NCBI GenBank assembly: GCA_944389535.1
Contig: CALXMS010000001.1
Location: 167,202-231,201 of the forward strand
From: an uncultured Alphaproteobacteria bacterium
Lineage (GTDB): Bacteria > Pseudomonadota > Alphaproteobacteria > Rs-D84
DNA length: 64,000 nt
Reading direction: 5' to 3'
Every line of letters starts with the position of its first letter. Positions within the stretch are counted from its first letter, which is position 1. This document shows positions 29,514-36,695 of the stretch, piece after piece. Under the pieces are notes generated by a model. It saw only the letters and a list, made by a program, of their open reading frames with translations. It ran no database searches and was not told the DNA's origin. A program made the position numbers and the translations under genes.

Positions 29514-30784
29514 AACAAAAAAAATATTCAAATTTTAAAAAATACTATAACAAACTTTACGACCCAAAGGGACTACTCTCTGCTTGGGTATGTGTTCAAA
29601 GAAACGCAAAACAATCAGAATCAAAAACAACTCTACAAAAACTTAAAGAATACGAAAAAAATTTAAATAAAAATTTAGAAAACATAAGACAAAAATTAAA
29701 AAGCAAAACATTTGTCTTTAAAGCACTTGGTGCACCGGTAGAAAAAAAACAAAAAAACAAATATCGACCTGTTGTCTCATTAGATTTTGATAGTCGAATT
29801 GTACAAAGAAGAATATTAGATGTTTTACAATCTAATACTAATATGAAACCATTTATGGAAATAAAAACCAGCTTTGGCGGAATAAAAAACAGGGGGGTAA
29901 AAGACGCAGTATCTGTTATACATAAAAACATCAAAGAAAACGACTTTAATTTCTATTTAACAACAGACATAGAATCTTTTTTTACAAAAATAAAAATAGA
30001 CTCTGTAATCAAAGAAATATCTTCTTTTTGCAAAGATAAAGATTTTATAGATATACTAGAAAAATCTTTAAAATTAGAAATAGAAAATTTATCAAAAATA
30101 CAAAAAAAACATCCCGAATTAGTAGAATACTATAACTACACATCTGAGGGTGTTCCCCAAGGAAGTTGTTTATCACCACTATTTGGAAATATCTATTTGA
30201 ATAAATTTGATAAAAAACTAAATTCTTTTAAAGATATAATATGTTTAAGATATCTTGATGATGTAATCATACTAGGAAAATCCCCTGAAAAGGTAAATCG
30301 TGTTTTTCATAAACATGCATTACCTATGTTAAAAAAACTAGGTCTAAATGCATATACCCCCACCACAAATCCTGAAAAATCTTCTGCTGGAACAACCCAA
30401 AAAGGATTTAATTATTTAGGAGTTAACATTTCGAATACCGCAATAAGACCAGATTCCAAATCTTTAAAAAAAATAAAACAATCCATACATCAACTTTGTC
30501 TAGATTCTTTAAACCCAAATAATAACAAAAACTTGTTCAACATTTTGAACCTAATTAGCGGGAAAATAAAAGGATGGGGGAATCATTATTTCTTCTGTAA
30601 TTCTGAACGAGAATTTAAAAATCTAGACGAATATATAGATAAACAAATGGCAGACTTTATAAAAAAATACCTTACTAAGATTAAATCATTAAAAAGCGAT
30701 AAAGAAATCAGAAAACTTCTTGGAATTCACGAATTAGCAAATTGTAAACATATACCTATTATACAGAAAAAAAAGAAAAATTGA
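29510..30784 (+). CDS. Reverse transcriptase, group II intron-like, without endonuclease domain
   Basis: A 424-residue RT with all palm motifs. The first catalytic Asp is in TTDIESFF (D153), motif 4 is VPQGSCLSPL (215-224), the YLDD box is at 248-251 and motif F-like GFNYLGV at about 299-305. A thumb with KGWGNHYFF resembles the group II maturase X domain. It ends with a Lys-rich tail; there is no HNH/endonuclease domain. Motif 4 is QGxxxSP, not the GxxxSQ of diversity-generating RTs, and retron NAxxH and VTG motifs are not evident. No group II domain V is seen downstream. It probably belongs to an unclassified or defence-type RT group. It is very AT-rich with many AAA Lys codons. Confidence 0.85.
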   Translation: MKQKKYSNFKKYYNKLYDPKGLLSAWVCVQRNAKQSESKTTLQKLKEYEKNLNKNLENIRQKLKSKTFVFKALGAPVEKKQKNKYRPVVSLDFDSRIVQRRILDVLQSNTNMKPFMEIKTSFGGIKNRGVKDAVSVIHKNIKENDFNFYLTTDIESFFTKIKIDSVIKEISSFCKDKDFIDILEKSLKLEIENLSKIQKKHPELVEYYNYTSEGVPQGSCLSPLFGNIYLNKFDKKLNSFKDIICLRYLDDVIILGKSPEKVNRVFHKHALPMLKKLGLNAYTPTTNPEKSSAGTTQKGFNYLGVNISNTAIRPDSKSLKKIKQSIHQLCLDSLNPNNNKNLFNILNLISGKIKGWGNHYFFCNSEREFKNLDEYIDKQMADFIKKYLTKIKSLKSDKEIRKLLGIHELANCKHIPIIQKKKKN

Positions 30785-30789
30785 TTTTG

Positions 30790-30985
30790 GTAGCAAAGTA
30801 TTATACTATATTTCATATAACGTAGGGTGTGGTAACCCTTCAATACGCGTCTGTGTAAGACGAAACTTTGCACGCTTCACAGCTCATGGCTGGGAGGCGT
30901 CAAAATAAGCCTTTGTGCCAATATGGCGCACTATCGTATTGTAGTTACCAACTCCCAGTCGCTCTTTCAGCGACTGTATTTATTT
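30790..30985 (+). ncRNA. Candidate structured RNA downstream of the reverse transcriptase
   Basis: This gap has no ORF but dense, less AT-rich inverted repeats. An outer stem pairs GGTAAC (30831-30836) with GTTACC (30944-30949) and CAATACG (30841-30847) with CGTATTG (30935-30941). Inside are CGTCT/AGACG (30848-30862) and CAGC/GCTG (30880-30892). An 8-bp hairpin, CAGTCGCT/AGCGACTG (30956-30976), follows. No known RNA family is recognised. Bacterial defence RTs and retrons use adjacent noncoding RNAs as templates or partners, so this is the obvious candidate for this RT. A plain leader or terminator for the flanking genes is the duller alternative. Confidence 0.5.
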
Positions 30986-30996
30986 AGGAGAATAGT

Positions 30997-31431
30997 ATGA
31001 GAAACTTTTTTATTCTTTTAATATCTTTATTTGTAAGTGCTTGTAGTTACAGTATATCAGACTTATATTATCTAGCTTTTGGAGCACCGGTACCAGAATT
31101 AATAAAAAATCCGGACTGCGAAATGTTTCCAGATGGAATGCAGGTAGTTTCTGTAACAAACGACGGTATATTAGTTTATTTATTAGACTATATATCAGAA
31201 AACCAGTTCATAAAATCAGACCCAGAAATATTATTTTTTGTAAAAATACATGACGATTACCTAAATACAATGTATGACGATAAAGTAATGAGCATACCAG
31301 AACACTGTTTTATAAAAGACGGTACTTATAAATATACAAATTCGTTTGGAAGCAAAAGAACTGTTCAAAAAATAAAAGATATACAACCAAAATATATTCC
31401 AAATCCCGAATATGAAAAAGCACAAAAATAG
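30997..31431 (+). CDS. Lipoprotein, element cargo
   Basis: A 144-residue protein with lipobox (V-S-A-C, about 13-16) and a TAGGAG ribosome site. The mature part is acidic, with three cysteines and no recognised domain. It follows the candidate RNA and reads with the RT, so it could be a later gene of the same transcript. A membrane-attached partner of an RT defence system is conceivable, but a surface cargo protein is just as likely. Confidence 0.6.
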   Translation: MRNFFILLISLFVSACSYSISDLYYLAFGAPVPELIKNPDCEMFPDGMQVVSVTNDGILVYLLDYISENQFIKSDPEILFFVKIHDDYLNTMYDDKVMSIPEHCFIKDGTYKYTNSFGSKRTVQKIKDIQPKYIPNPEYEKAQK

Positions 31432-31548
31432 TACAACAAAGTACAACAGAACGGCGTTTTTATATAAAAATATATTGTATTATCAATAAATTATATTGTG
31501 TTATACTTTCTGTTGTACTTGTTCTACAACGATTGCAGTTTGTTGTAC
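31431..31548. repeat. Iteron-like GTACAACA repeats
   Basis: GTACAACA occurs at 31431 and 31441 (10-bp spacing), and its complement TGTTGTAC at 31511-31518 and 31541-31548. The longer pair GTACAACAGAA (31441-31451) and TTCTGTTGTAC (31508-31518) is a perfect 11-bp inverted repeat around an AT-rich centre containing TTTTTATATAAAAA. The group lies at the 3' end of a replication-type HTH gene, so it could be a binding array, an origin, or a terminator between converging genes. Confidence 0.45.
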
Positions 31549-31971
31549 ATTCGGCACAGCCATTTTTTTGGTTTTATAATACAGTTCATTCTTAAGATTT
31601 GATACAATACAATTACTTCTATTTTTATTATTTATATTATTTTTATTATCTTTATTTATATGTACCGTATCGACCGTTAACGGTTTTTCAGTAGCCGGTT
31701 TATCGTTTACAGTTATTTTTAACCCATTAAACCGCCCATTTTTTCTAGCAAAAACACTTTTTATCCAACCCGCCATTTGCAACTCATTTATAGCAAAAGT
31801 CACTTTATCTCGACCAAAACCAGTAACTTTCATTATATTGCTTTTATACCAAACCCATTGCATATTCTTTTTACTAGCAAACAATATATACACAAATCTC
31901 GCATTTACCGAAAGGCTTTCATCAAAAATAAGACTATTAAAAACTTGTGTATAACAATTATTGTAATCCAT
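31501..31971 (-). CDS. Helix-turn-helix protein, replication initiator-like
   Basis: A 156-residue protein. Residues 10-90 form a winged-helix unit like those at the start of phage and element replication proteins: LSVNARFVYILFASKK, then VTGFGRDKVTFAINELQMAGWIK. The rest is an Asn/Lys-rich linker and a basic tail. It could open an element origin or act as a repressor. GTACAACA-type repeats overlap its 3' end. Confidence 0.6.
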   Translation of the reverse strand: MDYNNCYTQVFNSLIFDESLSVNARFVYILFASKKNMQWVWYKSNIMKVTGFGRDKVTFAINELQMAGWIKSVFARKNGRFNGLKITVNDKPATEKPLTVDTVHINKDNKNNINNKNRSNCIVSNLKNELYYKTKKMAVPNVQQTAIVVEQVQQKV

Positions 31972-31986
31972 AACTCTACCACCAAC

Positions 31987-32181
31987 CTATTTGTTCATAT
32001 ACTGGTTCAACCAAACTTTGAATTCTTGTTCTGGATACAAAATCACCCGCCCTATTTTTATATAAGGAATATTATATCTCTTAATACACCTCCAATGATT
32101 TAAAGTAGTTACCTTCACTCCCAAAATAGCCGAAACTTCTTTTTGATTTAAAAAATCGTTTTCATGTAATTTTTCAGACAT
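31987..32181 (-). CDS. xis: Excisionase / AlpA-like DNA-binding protein
   Basis: A 64-residue MerR-type winged helix: LNQKEVSAILGVKVTTLNHWRCIKRYNIPYIKIGRVILYPEQEFKVWL, split here only by residue order. This is the HTH_17 pattern of excisionases. The start at 32181 is set by a strong AAGGAG five to seven bases upstream; an earlier in-frame start at 32235 is not supported. Such proteins bend attachment sites or activate the integrase gene. Confidence 0.78.
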   Translation of the reverse strand: MSEKLHENDFLNQKEVSAILGVKVTTLNHWRCIKRYNIPYIKIGRVILYPEQEFKVWLNQYMNK

Positions 32182-32251
32182 TTTTATATCTCCTTGTAAT
32201 TCTATACATAGGAAATATAAAACCATATAAAACAATAGTCATGGGGTGCTA

Positions 32252-33100
32252 CTAGCAGAACCCCAACTTTTTATTTTTCTTCTTTTTTAAATACTCGGCT
32301 ATCCAACTTTCAAGAATATTTATATCACCAACCAAATCGAACAACTCTGTATTTTTACGAATTCTATTTGCTAAAACCTGAGATTTATGAGCTACACTAC
32401 CACTTATAGAATCTACTGTTATATCTATAAAATCATATACAGCTTTACGTCTTTCTCTTATATTTTGAGCTTTTTTCGAGCCACCACTACCAGCAAGCTT
32501 TCTTTTCGATTCTTTTGCTACTTTTTTCAGTACAGATTCATCATGTATATTTACTAAAAACTGAATAAAATTCCTTAAATAAATAGCAGGAATACTTCTA
32601 AAAACATCTATACCAGAATATAATCTATTTAACAAATTACTCAAACAAGCGGTCGTCATAATTATGTCTTTTTCAGATTTATTTGATACATTCATTAAAA
32701 TTATATTATCAAGAACATATAATATTAAAGCTGACACAAAGGCATAATACCCAACAACCACACCCGTATCTTTAATAACGTATTTTAAATTTCTATTTTC
32801 TAATGACAAAAAATCCATATATGGCAAATCTCCAACTGGACGCTTTTGAGCCTCTGATAATATAAAATCTATAACAGAACAAATATCGTCATTTGTCGGT
32901 AAGACCACGTCTTGATTTAAAGCGTCATAATACGAAGATTCAAAAAAGAACATTACCAGCGCAAGAGAATACGCATTAAGCAAATAAGAAGCACTTTCAT
33001 GCGAATAATCTATACTATTTATCAAATCTACACAATCTACAGATAGATATTCTGCTTTATTTATTACATCTGGAATATTTAGAAAATTATTTATATTCAT
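32252..33100 (-). CDS. Hypothetical protein of the element
   Basis: A 282-residue protein, not recognised. It has a helical, partly hydrophobic first part (two long apolar stretches at about 45-60 and 115-135) and a Gly-Ser-Lys-Arg-rich linker at about 205-225 (AGSGGSKKAQNIRERRK). It ends in a basic helix. It follows the integrase gene by 5 bp, so it is cotranscribed with it. A role in element maintenance or defence is possible; there is no direct clue. Confidence 0.5.
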   Translation of the reverse strand: MNINNFLNIPDVINKAEYLSVDCVDLINSIDYSHESASYLLNAYSLALVMFFFESSYYDALNQDVVLPTNDDICSVIDFILSEAQKRPVGDLPYMDFLSLENRNLKYVIKDTGVVVGYYAFVSALILYVLDNIILMNVSNKSEKDIIMTTACLSNLLNRLYSGIDVFRSIPAIYLRNFIQFLVNIHDESVLKKVAKESKRKLAGSGGSKKAQNIRERRKAVYDFIDITVDSISGSVAHKSQVLANRIRKNTELFDLVGDINILESWIAEYLKKKKNKKLGFC

Positions 33101-33105
33101 ACTAA

Positions 33106-34251
33106 CTAACCTTCCATAAATGTATTTATAGCCTTTTCCATACTATTTCTAACTGGGTCATTTGTTAAACGAGCATAAACTTGCGTTGCGCTGGTAGATT
33201 TGTGTCCTAATGACTTTCCAATAACAAGCATACTAGCACCAGTTAAAGCCTCCCAACTTCCCATTGTTCTACGAATATCATGGATTCTTAAATTTTCTAT
33301 GTTTGCTCTACGCAAAATACGATTCCACGCTCTTTTTGGGTCTTCTATATGCCCACTTTTAGATTTACTATTAGGAAAAACCCATTCCGATATTCTTGGC
33401 ATGGAGTTCAATAATTCCATAGCATAAGAAATCAAAGGAACTACTACAGGCTCCCCATTTTTTGTATCTGGAATACGCCACAAAGCACTTTTCATATCTA
33501 TTTGTTCCCAGCGCATTTCAAGAACGTTCGTTTTACGCGCACCTGTAAACAAAGCCATATAAAAATAATTACGTATAATTATATTTTCTTCTAACTTTAG
33601 AGATTCAAAAAAATCCTTAGCTTCATTTGGTTGTAAAAACCTATCACGTTTAACTTCTTTAAACTTCTTAATACCTAATGTCGGATTATCGCTATTCCAG
33701 CCCCACTCTATCGCTTTATTATACATAGCTCTAAGACGTTCTAAGCACCTATTAGCTTGATACAATCCATTTTCATCTCTTATTTTCTCATGTCTACGCT
33801 GAATTTCTGTCCTTTTTATATCGGAAAGACGTCTTTTAAACCAATCGCTATAAAATTTAGGAATCTCTCTTTGGTCGTATACCCAAGATTTTTTCTCTTT
33901 CTTAGAATAACGTTCCATAAATTCTATAAACAAATCCCCTAATTTCTGTTCAGCTCTGTTTGCTTTTTTCTCTTCATTTGGATTTCTACCATTAGCCAAA
34001 TCAGATAAAGTTAACAAGGCTTTATCTCGTGCGTTTTGAATACTTAAGTCTGGATATTGCCCTAAAATAAAACGCCCATCTCTACCATTAACCATTTTGC
34101 GAACAAAGAAAGTTTTTACACCATTGGCAGTAACATATAATTTTAACCCTCTAAACCCCGTATCAAAATATGTAATAACCCCCTTTTCAGGCGGGGTAAG
34201 TTTTTCTATATCAGATTTAGTAAAATTAAATTTATTATTATGTTTATGCAA
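33106..34251 (-). CDS. int: Tyrosine integrase, P4-like
   Basis: A 381-residue integrase. The N-terminal arm-binding domain (DUF4102 type, GLKLYVTANGVKTFFVRK ... ILGQYPDLSIQNARDKA) is followed by a core-binding SAM-like domain and a catalytic domain. Catalytic residues visible are Arg in GARKTNV, His and Arg in HDIRRT, His in LGHKS, and Tyr in QVYARL. It presumably recombines the 48-bp site in tRNA-fMet. It lies about 1.2 kb from attR, with the RhuM family gene between. Confidence 0.95.
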   Translation of the reverse strand: MHKHNNKFNFTKSDIEKLTPPEKGVITYFDTGFRGLKLYVTANGVKTFFVRKMVNGRDGRFILGQYPDLSIQNARDKALLTLSDLANGRNPNEEKKANRAEQKLGDLFIEFMERYSKKEKKSWVYDQREIPKFYSDWFKRRLSDIKRTEIQRRHEKIRDENGLYQANRCLERLRAMYNKAIEWGWNSDNPTLGIKKFKEVKRDRFLQPNEAKDFFESLKLEENIIIRNYFYMALFTGARKTNVLEMRWEQIDMKSALWRIPDTKNGEPVVVPLISYAMELLNSMPRISEWVFPNSKSKSGHIEDPKRAWNRILRRANIENLRIHDIRRTMGSWEALTGASMLVIGKSLGHKSTSATQVYARLTNDPVRNSMEKAINTFMEG

Positions 34252-34259
34252 AACAAAAC

Positions 34260-35297
34260 CTATTCTGTTGTTTTTAAAATTTTTTCAAGCTCTTTGATAT
34301 CTTCTTTATATTCTATCTCTGAATTTTTCTTTTCGACCAATTTTAGATTTTCGCGATATTTAAAATATTCGTTATGGGCTTTTTCTAAAGCCTTTTCTAA
34401 AGAAATCGAACCGGCTTTCGGTAAAATTTCTTTTTTATTAAACGCTAGGAAATCGTCTAATAATACTTCCCAATCCTTCATAAATATTTTCTCTTCTGAT
34501 TCAGCCTTATGTTCTGCATAATCAAGAAATAGGTTTACAATATATCTTAATTCTTTCATTTCAGGTTCTTGTAAATAGTTTTTAGCAATCTCTACATCCT
34601 GTTTTGTCACGCGTCCATCCGGAGAATTTTTAAATGATGTAAGCCCTATATTTTCTTTATTTGAATCGACTCTACTATGAATAATTTCTGGACCTGTCTT
34701 TCCAGATATCGCAAACAAAAGTTTATTTTGAACCTTTGCAAAAAACAACATTGTCTGTTGACGGTTATTATCATAATCTGCCGACAAAGCATAAATATCT
34801 TTAATTTGTTGATATAACATACGTTCACTTGCACGAATTTCCTTAATTCTCTCGCGCAATTCTTTAAAGTATTGTTTATCGGTCTGATATCCTTGTTTAA
34901 AACGTTCGTCATCTAAGGCAAAACCTTTTTGAATATAATCATTAAGCACCTTTGTTGCCCAAATACGAAACTCCGTTGCCTTCTTCGAATTAACACGATA
35001 TCCAACAGAAATGACTACATCCAAACTATAATGAACAGGTTCTGGATTTATCGGGTAAGATTCGGATTTCTCGCTTTTTGCAAATTTTGCAAATGCCTTA
35101 TTTTCATCTATTTCACCCTCTGCCAAAATATTAGAAATATGGCGACTAACACCAGACACATCTGTTTCAAAAATTTCTGCAATCTGTTTCTGAGTAAACC
35201 ACATATTATTATTAAAAAATGGTGCATTTATAGTACGTGTGCCATTCTTTACATTGAAAACAAACATTCCTGTCGGTATTTTTACCTTACTATCCAT
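34260..35297 (-). CDS. RhuM family protein
   Basis: A 345-residue RhuM family member. An N-terminal winged-helix part (FFNNNMWFTQKQIAEIFETDVSGVSRHISNI, read in two pieces around residue 30) is followed by the RhuM signature VISVGYRVNSKKATEFRIWAT. The C-terminal part is Fic/DOC-like in some relatives; here it ends in charged helices. These proteins are common cargo of genomic islands and prophages, with uncertain function, sometimes described as toxin-like. It is the element gene nearest attR and starts the leftward run into int. Confidence 0.8.
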   Translation of the reverse strand: MDSKVKIPTGMFVFNVKNGTRTINAPFFNNNMWFTQKQIAEIFETDVSGVSRHISNILAEGEIDENKAFAKFAKSEKSESYPINPEPVHYSLDVVISVGYRVNSKKATEFRIWATKVLNDYIQKGFALDDERFKQGYQTDKQYFKELRERIKEIRASERMLYQQIKDIYALSADYDNNRQQTMLFFAKVQNKLLFAISGKTGPEIIHSRVDSNKENIGLTSFKNSPDGRVTKQDVEIAKNYLQEPEMKELRYIVNLFLDYAEHKAESEEKIFMKDWEVLLDDFLAFNKKEILPKAGSISLEKALEKAHNEYFKYRENLKLVEKKNSEIEYKEDIKELEKILKTTE

Positions 35298-35456
35298 AAA
35301 AAACCTCTTTATTATCTTATTGCCGATTCATTGCCGAATTTTATATAAACATCTATAAAATTACAAACATATTCATAAACAATATACTTACACAAAAAAG
35401 CTAGAAATACAAGCTTTTAATCATTTTTATAAATTAATATAAATTATATAAATTTT
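35298..35456. other. AT-rich right end of the element
   Basis: No gene. The stretch is very AT-rich with AATTATATAAATT-type tracts just inside attR, consistent with an integrase arm-site region or the RhuM gene promoter. Confidence 0.35.
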
Positions 35457-35504
35457 AGGCTCATAACCTGAAGGTCTGTGGTTCAAATCCACACTCCGCA
35501 ACCA
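35457..35504 (+). repeat. attR: second copy of the 48-bp tRNA segment
   Basis: Identical to 28703-28750 of tRNA-fMet. The bases before it differ, so it is not a full tRNA gene. Confidence 0.9.
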
Positions 35505-35678
35505 GTTAAATGAAAAACGCCCCTGAAATGGGGTGTTTTTTATTTTAGTGTGTTGCTGAATTTGAACCACAGAACGAATGTGGTTCAACCGCGGAAACTA
35601 GGCGGTCGACAGAACGCCAATTTGCGTCAGCAAAAGTTTCAAGGTGACAAAGTAAATCCACACTCCGCAACCAAGATT
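35505..35678. other. Remnant between attR and a third tRNA fragment
   Basis: There is no gene. A terminator hairpin (CCCC-TGAAAT-GGGG plus T-run, about 35515-35543) comes first, then a perfect hairpin TTGAACCACA-GAACGAA-TGTGGTTCAA (35562-35588) whose right arm repeats the tRNA T-arm. The last 25 bases (35654-35678) repeat 28731-28755, that is the tRNA end and five bases of its flank. This looks like the scar of an earlier integration. Confidence 0.6.
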
Positions 35679-35686
35679 TAAAAAAA

Positions 35687-35713
35687 ATACCGGTAAAAAC
35701 CGGTATTTTTTTA
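35687..35713 (-). terminator. Terminator after the lipoprotein gene at 35714
   Basis: AATACCGG-TTTTTA-CCGGTATT, a perfect 8-bp stem with A-runs and T-runs on both sides. Confidence 0.8.
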
Positions 35714-36058
35714 TTAACAATCTGTACATCTTATAAATTCACGGACATAATCCCCGTTTTTTAATACCAATTTATCTTTATCTATACTTGATATTTCATA
35801 TTCTTCTGTAAAATCTATAGTTTGATGATTTCCTATGCTTTTACCTGATAATATCAATCTATTATCTTTTACTTCCCATGCATAATACTGCAATGTCGCC
35901 ATATTTATCGATTCTGCTTTACCACCCTGCTCTAAACTAACCCCCTGTTGTATTTCTGGCATATTTGGAACCGGTTCTACCCATTTACCTTCTATTCCAG
36001 AGTTTTCGCTACATGCAGCCAATAATAAACTGAAAAATACAAACGTTCTTTTTTTCAT
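35714..36058 (-). CDS. Lipocalin-like lipoprotein
   Basis: A 114-residue protein. The start at 36058 gives a proper signal peptide with lipobox (L-A-A-C at about 13-16); the in-frame ATG at 36079 would add seven polar residues and overlap the upstream gene. The mature part begins GIEGKWVEPVP and continues with beta strands, like small lipocalin-type lipoproteins. A C-terminal pair CTDC could form a disulfide. It is last of the virB3-virB4 run. Confidence 0.6.
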   Translation of the reverse strand: MKKRTFVFFSLLLAACSENSGIEGKWVEPVPNMPEIQQGVSLEQGGKAESINMATLQYYAWEVKDNRLILSGKSIGNHQTIDFTEEYEISSIDKDKLVLKNGDYVREFIRCTDC

Positions 36059-36068
36059 AACATTACAT

Positions 36069-36692
36069 TTATAATTCAAAACATTTTTTTAATGATTCAC
36101 CTGTGTTATTTTGATCTATTCTTTTATTTCTAATTTCTTCTGCGGCCTTTATTTTCTGCTTTACTAAAATTAAATCAGGATGAGCCTGTAATTCGGCATT
36201 TAGTTCTGTTATAGCGGCATCTATATCTTCACGATTACGTACAAATATAGGCGTAATAGAATCCGCAGCGCTATATACAGAATCTTTTAACTCTTTTTTA
36301 TAATCATCAATCACCGATAGGTATGTTCTAATATGTTCGTCTTCATGAGATAATATAGCATTATAAGAACATGTTTCCGGTTTGTTTCTTATATCTATCT
36401 GAACCAAGAAATTGCTATATCCTATTGTGGCATACACAGCTTTTAAAGATACACAATACCCATCTTCTATATTAGTGATATCTGCAACAATATCATAATT
36501 ATCAACCATTGTTGCGCTGACGTTACCGTGTAACAAATCCATATGTCTTAAAGGTTGTACAACTTCTTTTGTCCAAACAGGTACATTTAATACAACTTTT
36601 GGTGTAAATTTATAAGGTAAACAATCATCATAAGCAAAAGCTGGCGAAAAAAATAAAATACAAAAAAAACAATAAAAATGTTTAAATTTCAT
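36069..36692 (-). CDS. Secreted HExxH metallopeptidase-like protein
   Basis: A 207-residue protein with a signal peptide ending at A-F-A (about residue 20). HEDEH at 116-120 fits the zinc motif HExxH, in a setting (NAILSHEDEHIRTYL) like DUF922-type predicted zinc proteases. Several cysteines suggest a periplasmic fold. It lies 3 bp after virB4, so it may act on cell wall or secretion components of that system, for example opening the peptidoglycan layer. That role is inference only. Confidence 0.55.
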   Translation of the reverse strand: MKFKHFYCFFCILFFSPAFAYDDCLPYKFTPKVVLNVPVWTKEVVQPLRHMDLLHGNVSATMVDNYDIVADITNIEDGYCVSLKAVYATIGYSNFLVQIDIRNKPETCSYNAILSHEDEHIRTYLSVIDDYKKELKDSVYSAADSITPIFVRNREDIDAAITELNAELQAHPDLILVKQKIKAAEEIRNKRIDQNNTGESLKKCFEL

Positions 36693-36695
36693 TTT

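Larger units (their letters stand above)
28751..35504. mobile_element. Integrative element in tRNA-fMet carrying a reverse transcriptase
   Basis: About 6.75 kb between 48-bp direct repeats. It holds a tyrosine integrase, an excisionase-like gene, a replication-type HTH gene, a RhuM family gene, an unknown 282-residue protein, a lipoprotein and the RT module. It is more AT-rich than its flanks, with long A-runs in the RT gene. The recombination genes read leftward and the RT and lipoprotein rightward. No capsid or conjugation genes are seen, so it looks like a genomic island or satellite dependent on other elements. Confidence 0.85.

Noticed and set aside
28892-30784. Diversity-generating retroelement (template and variable repeats plus RT)
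   Set aside because: The two repeats show no differences at all, so no adenine-biased changes, and RT motif 4 is QGSCLSP rather than GxxxSQ. There is no C-type lectin-like target gene.
29510-30985. Mobile group II intron
   Set aside because: The RT is group II-like, but no domain V-like 34-base hairpin with AGC and no clear intron ends were found.
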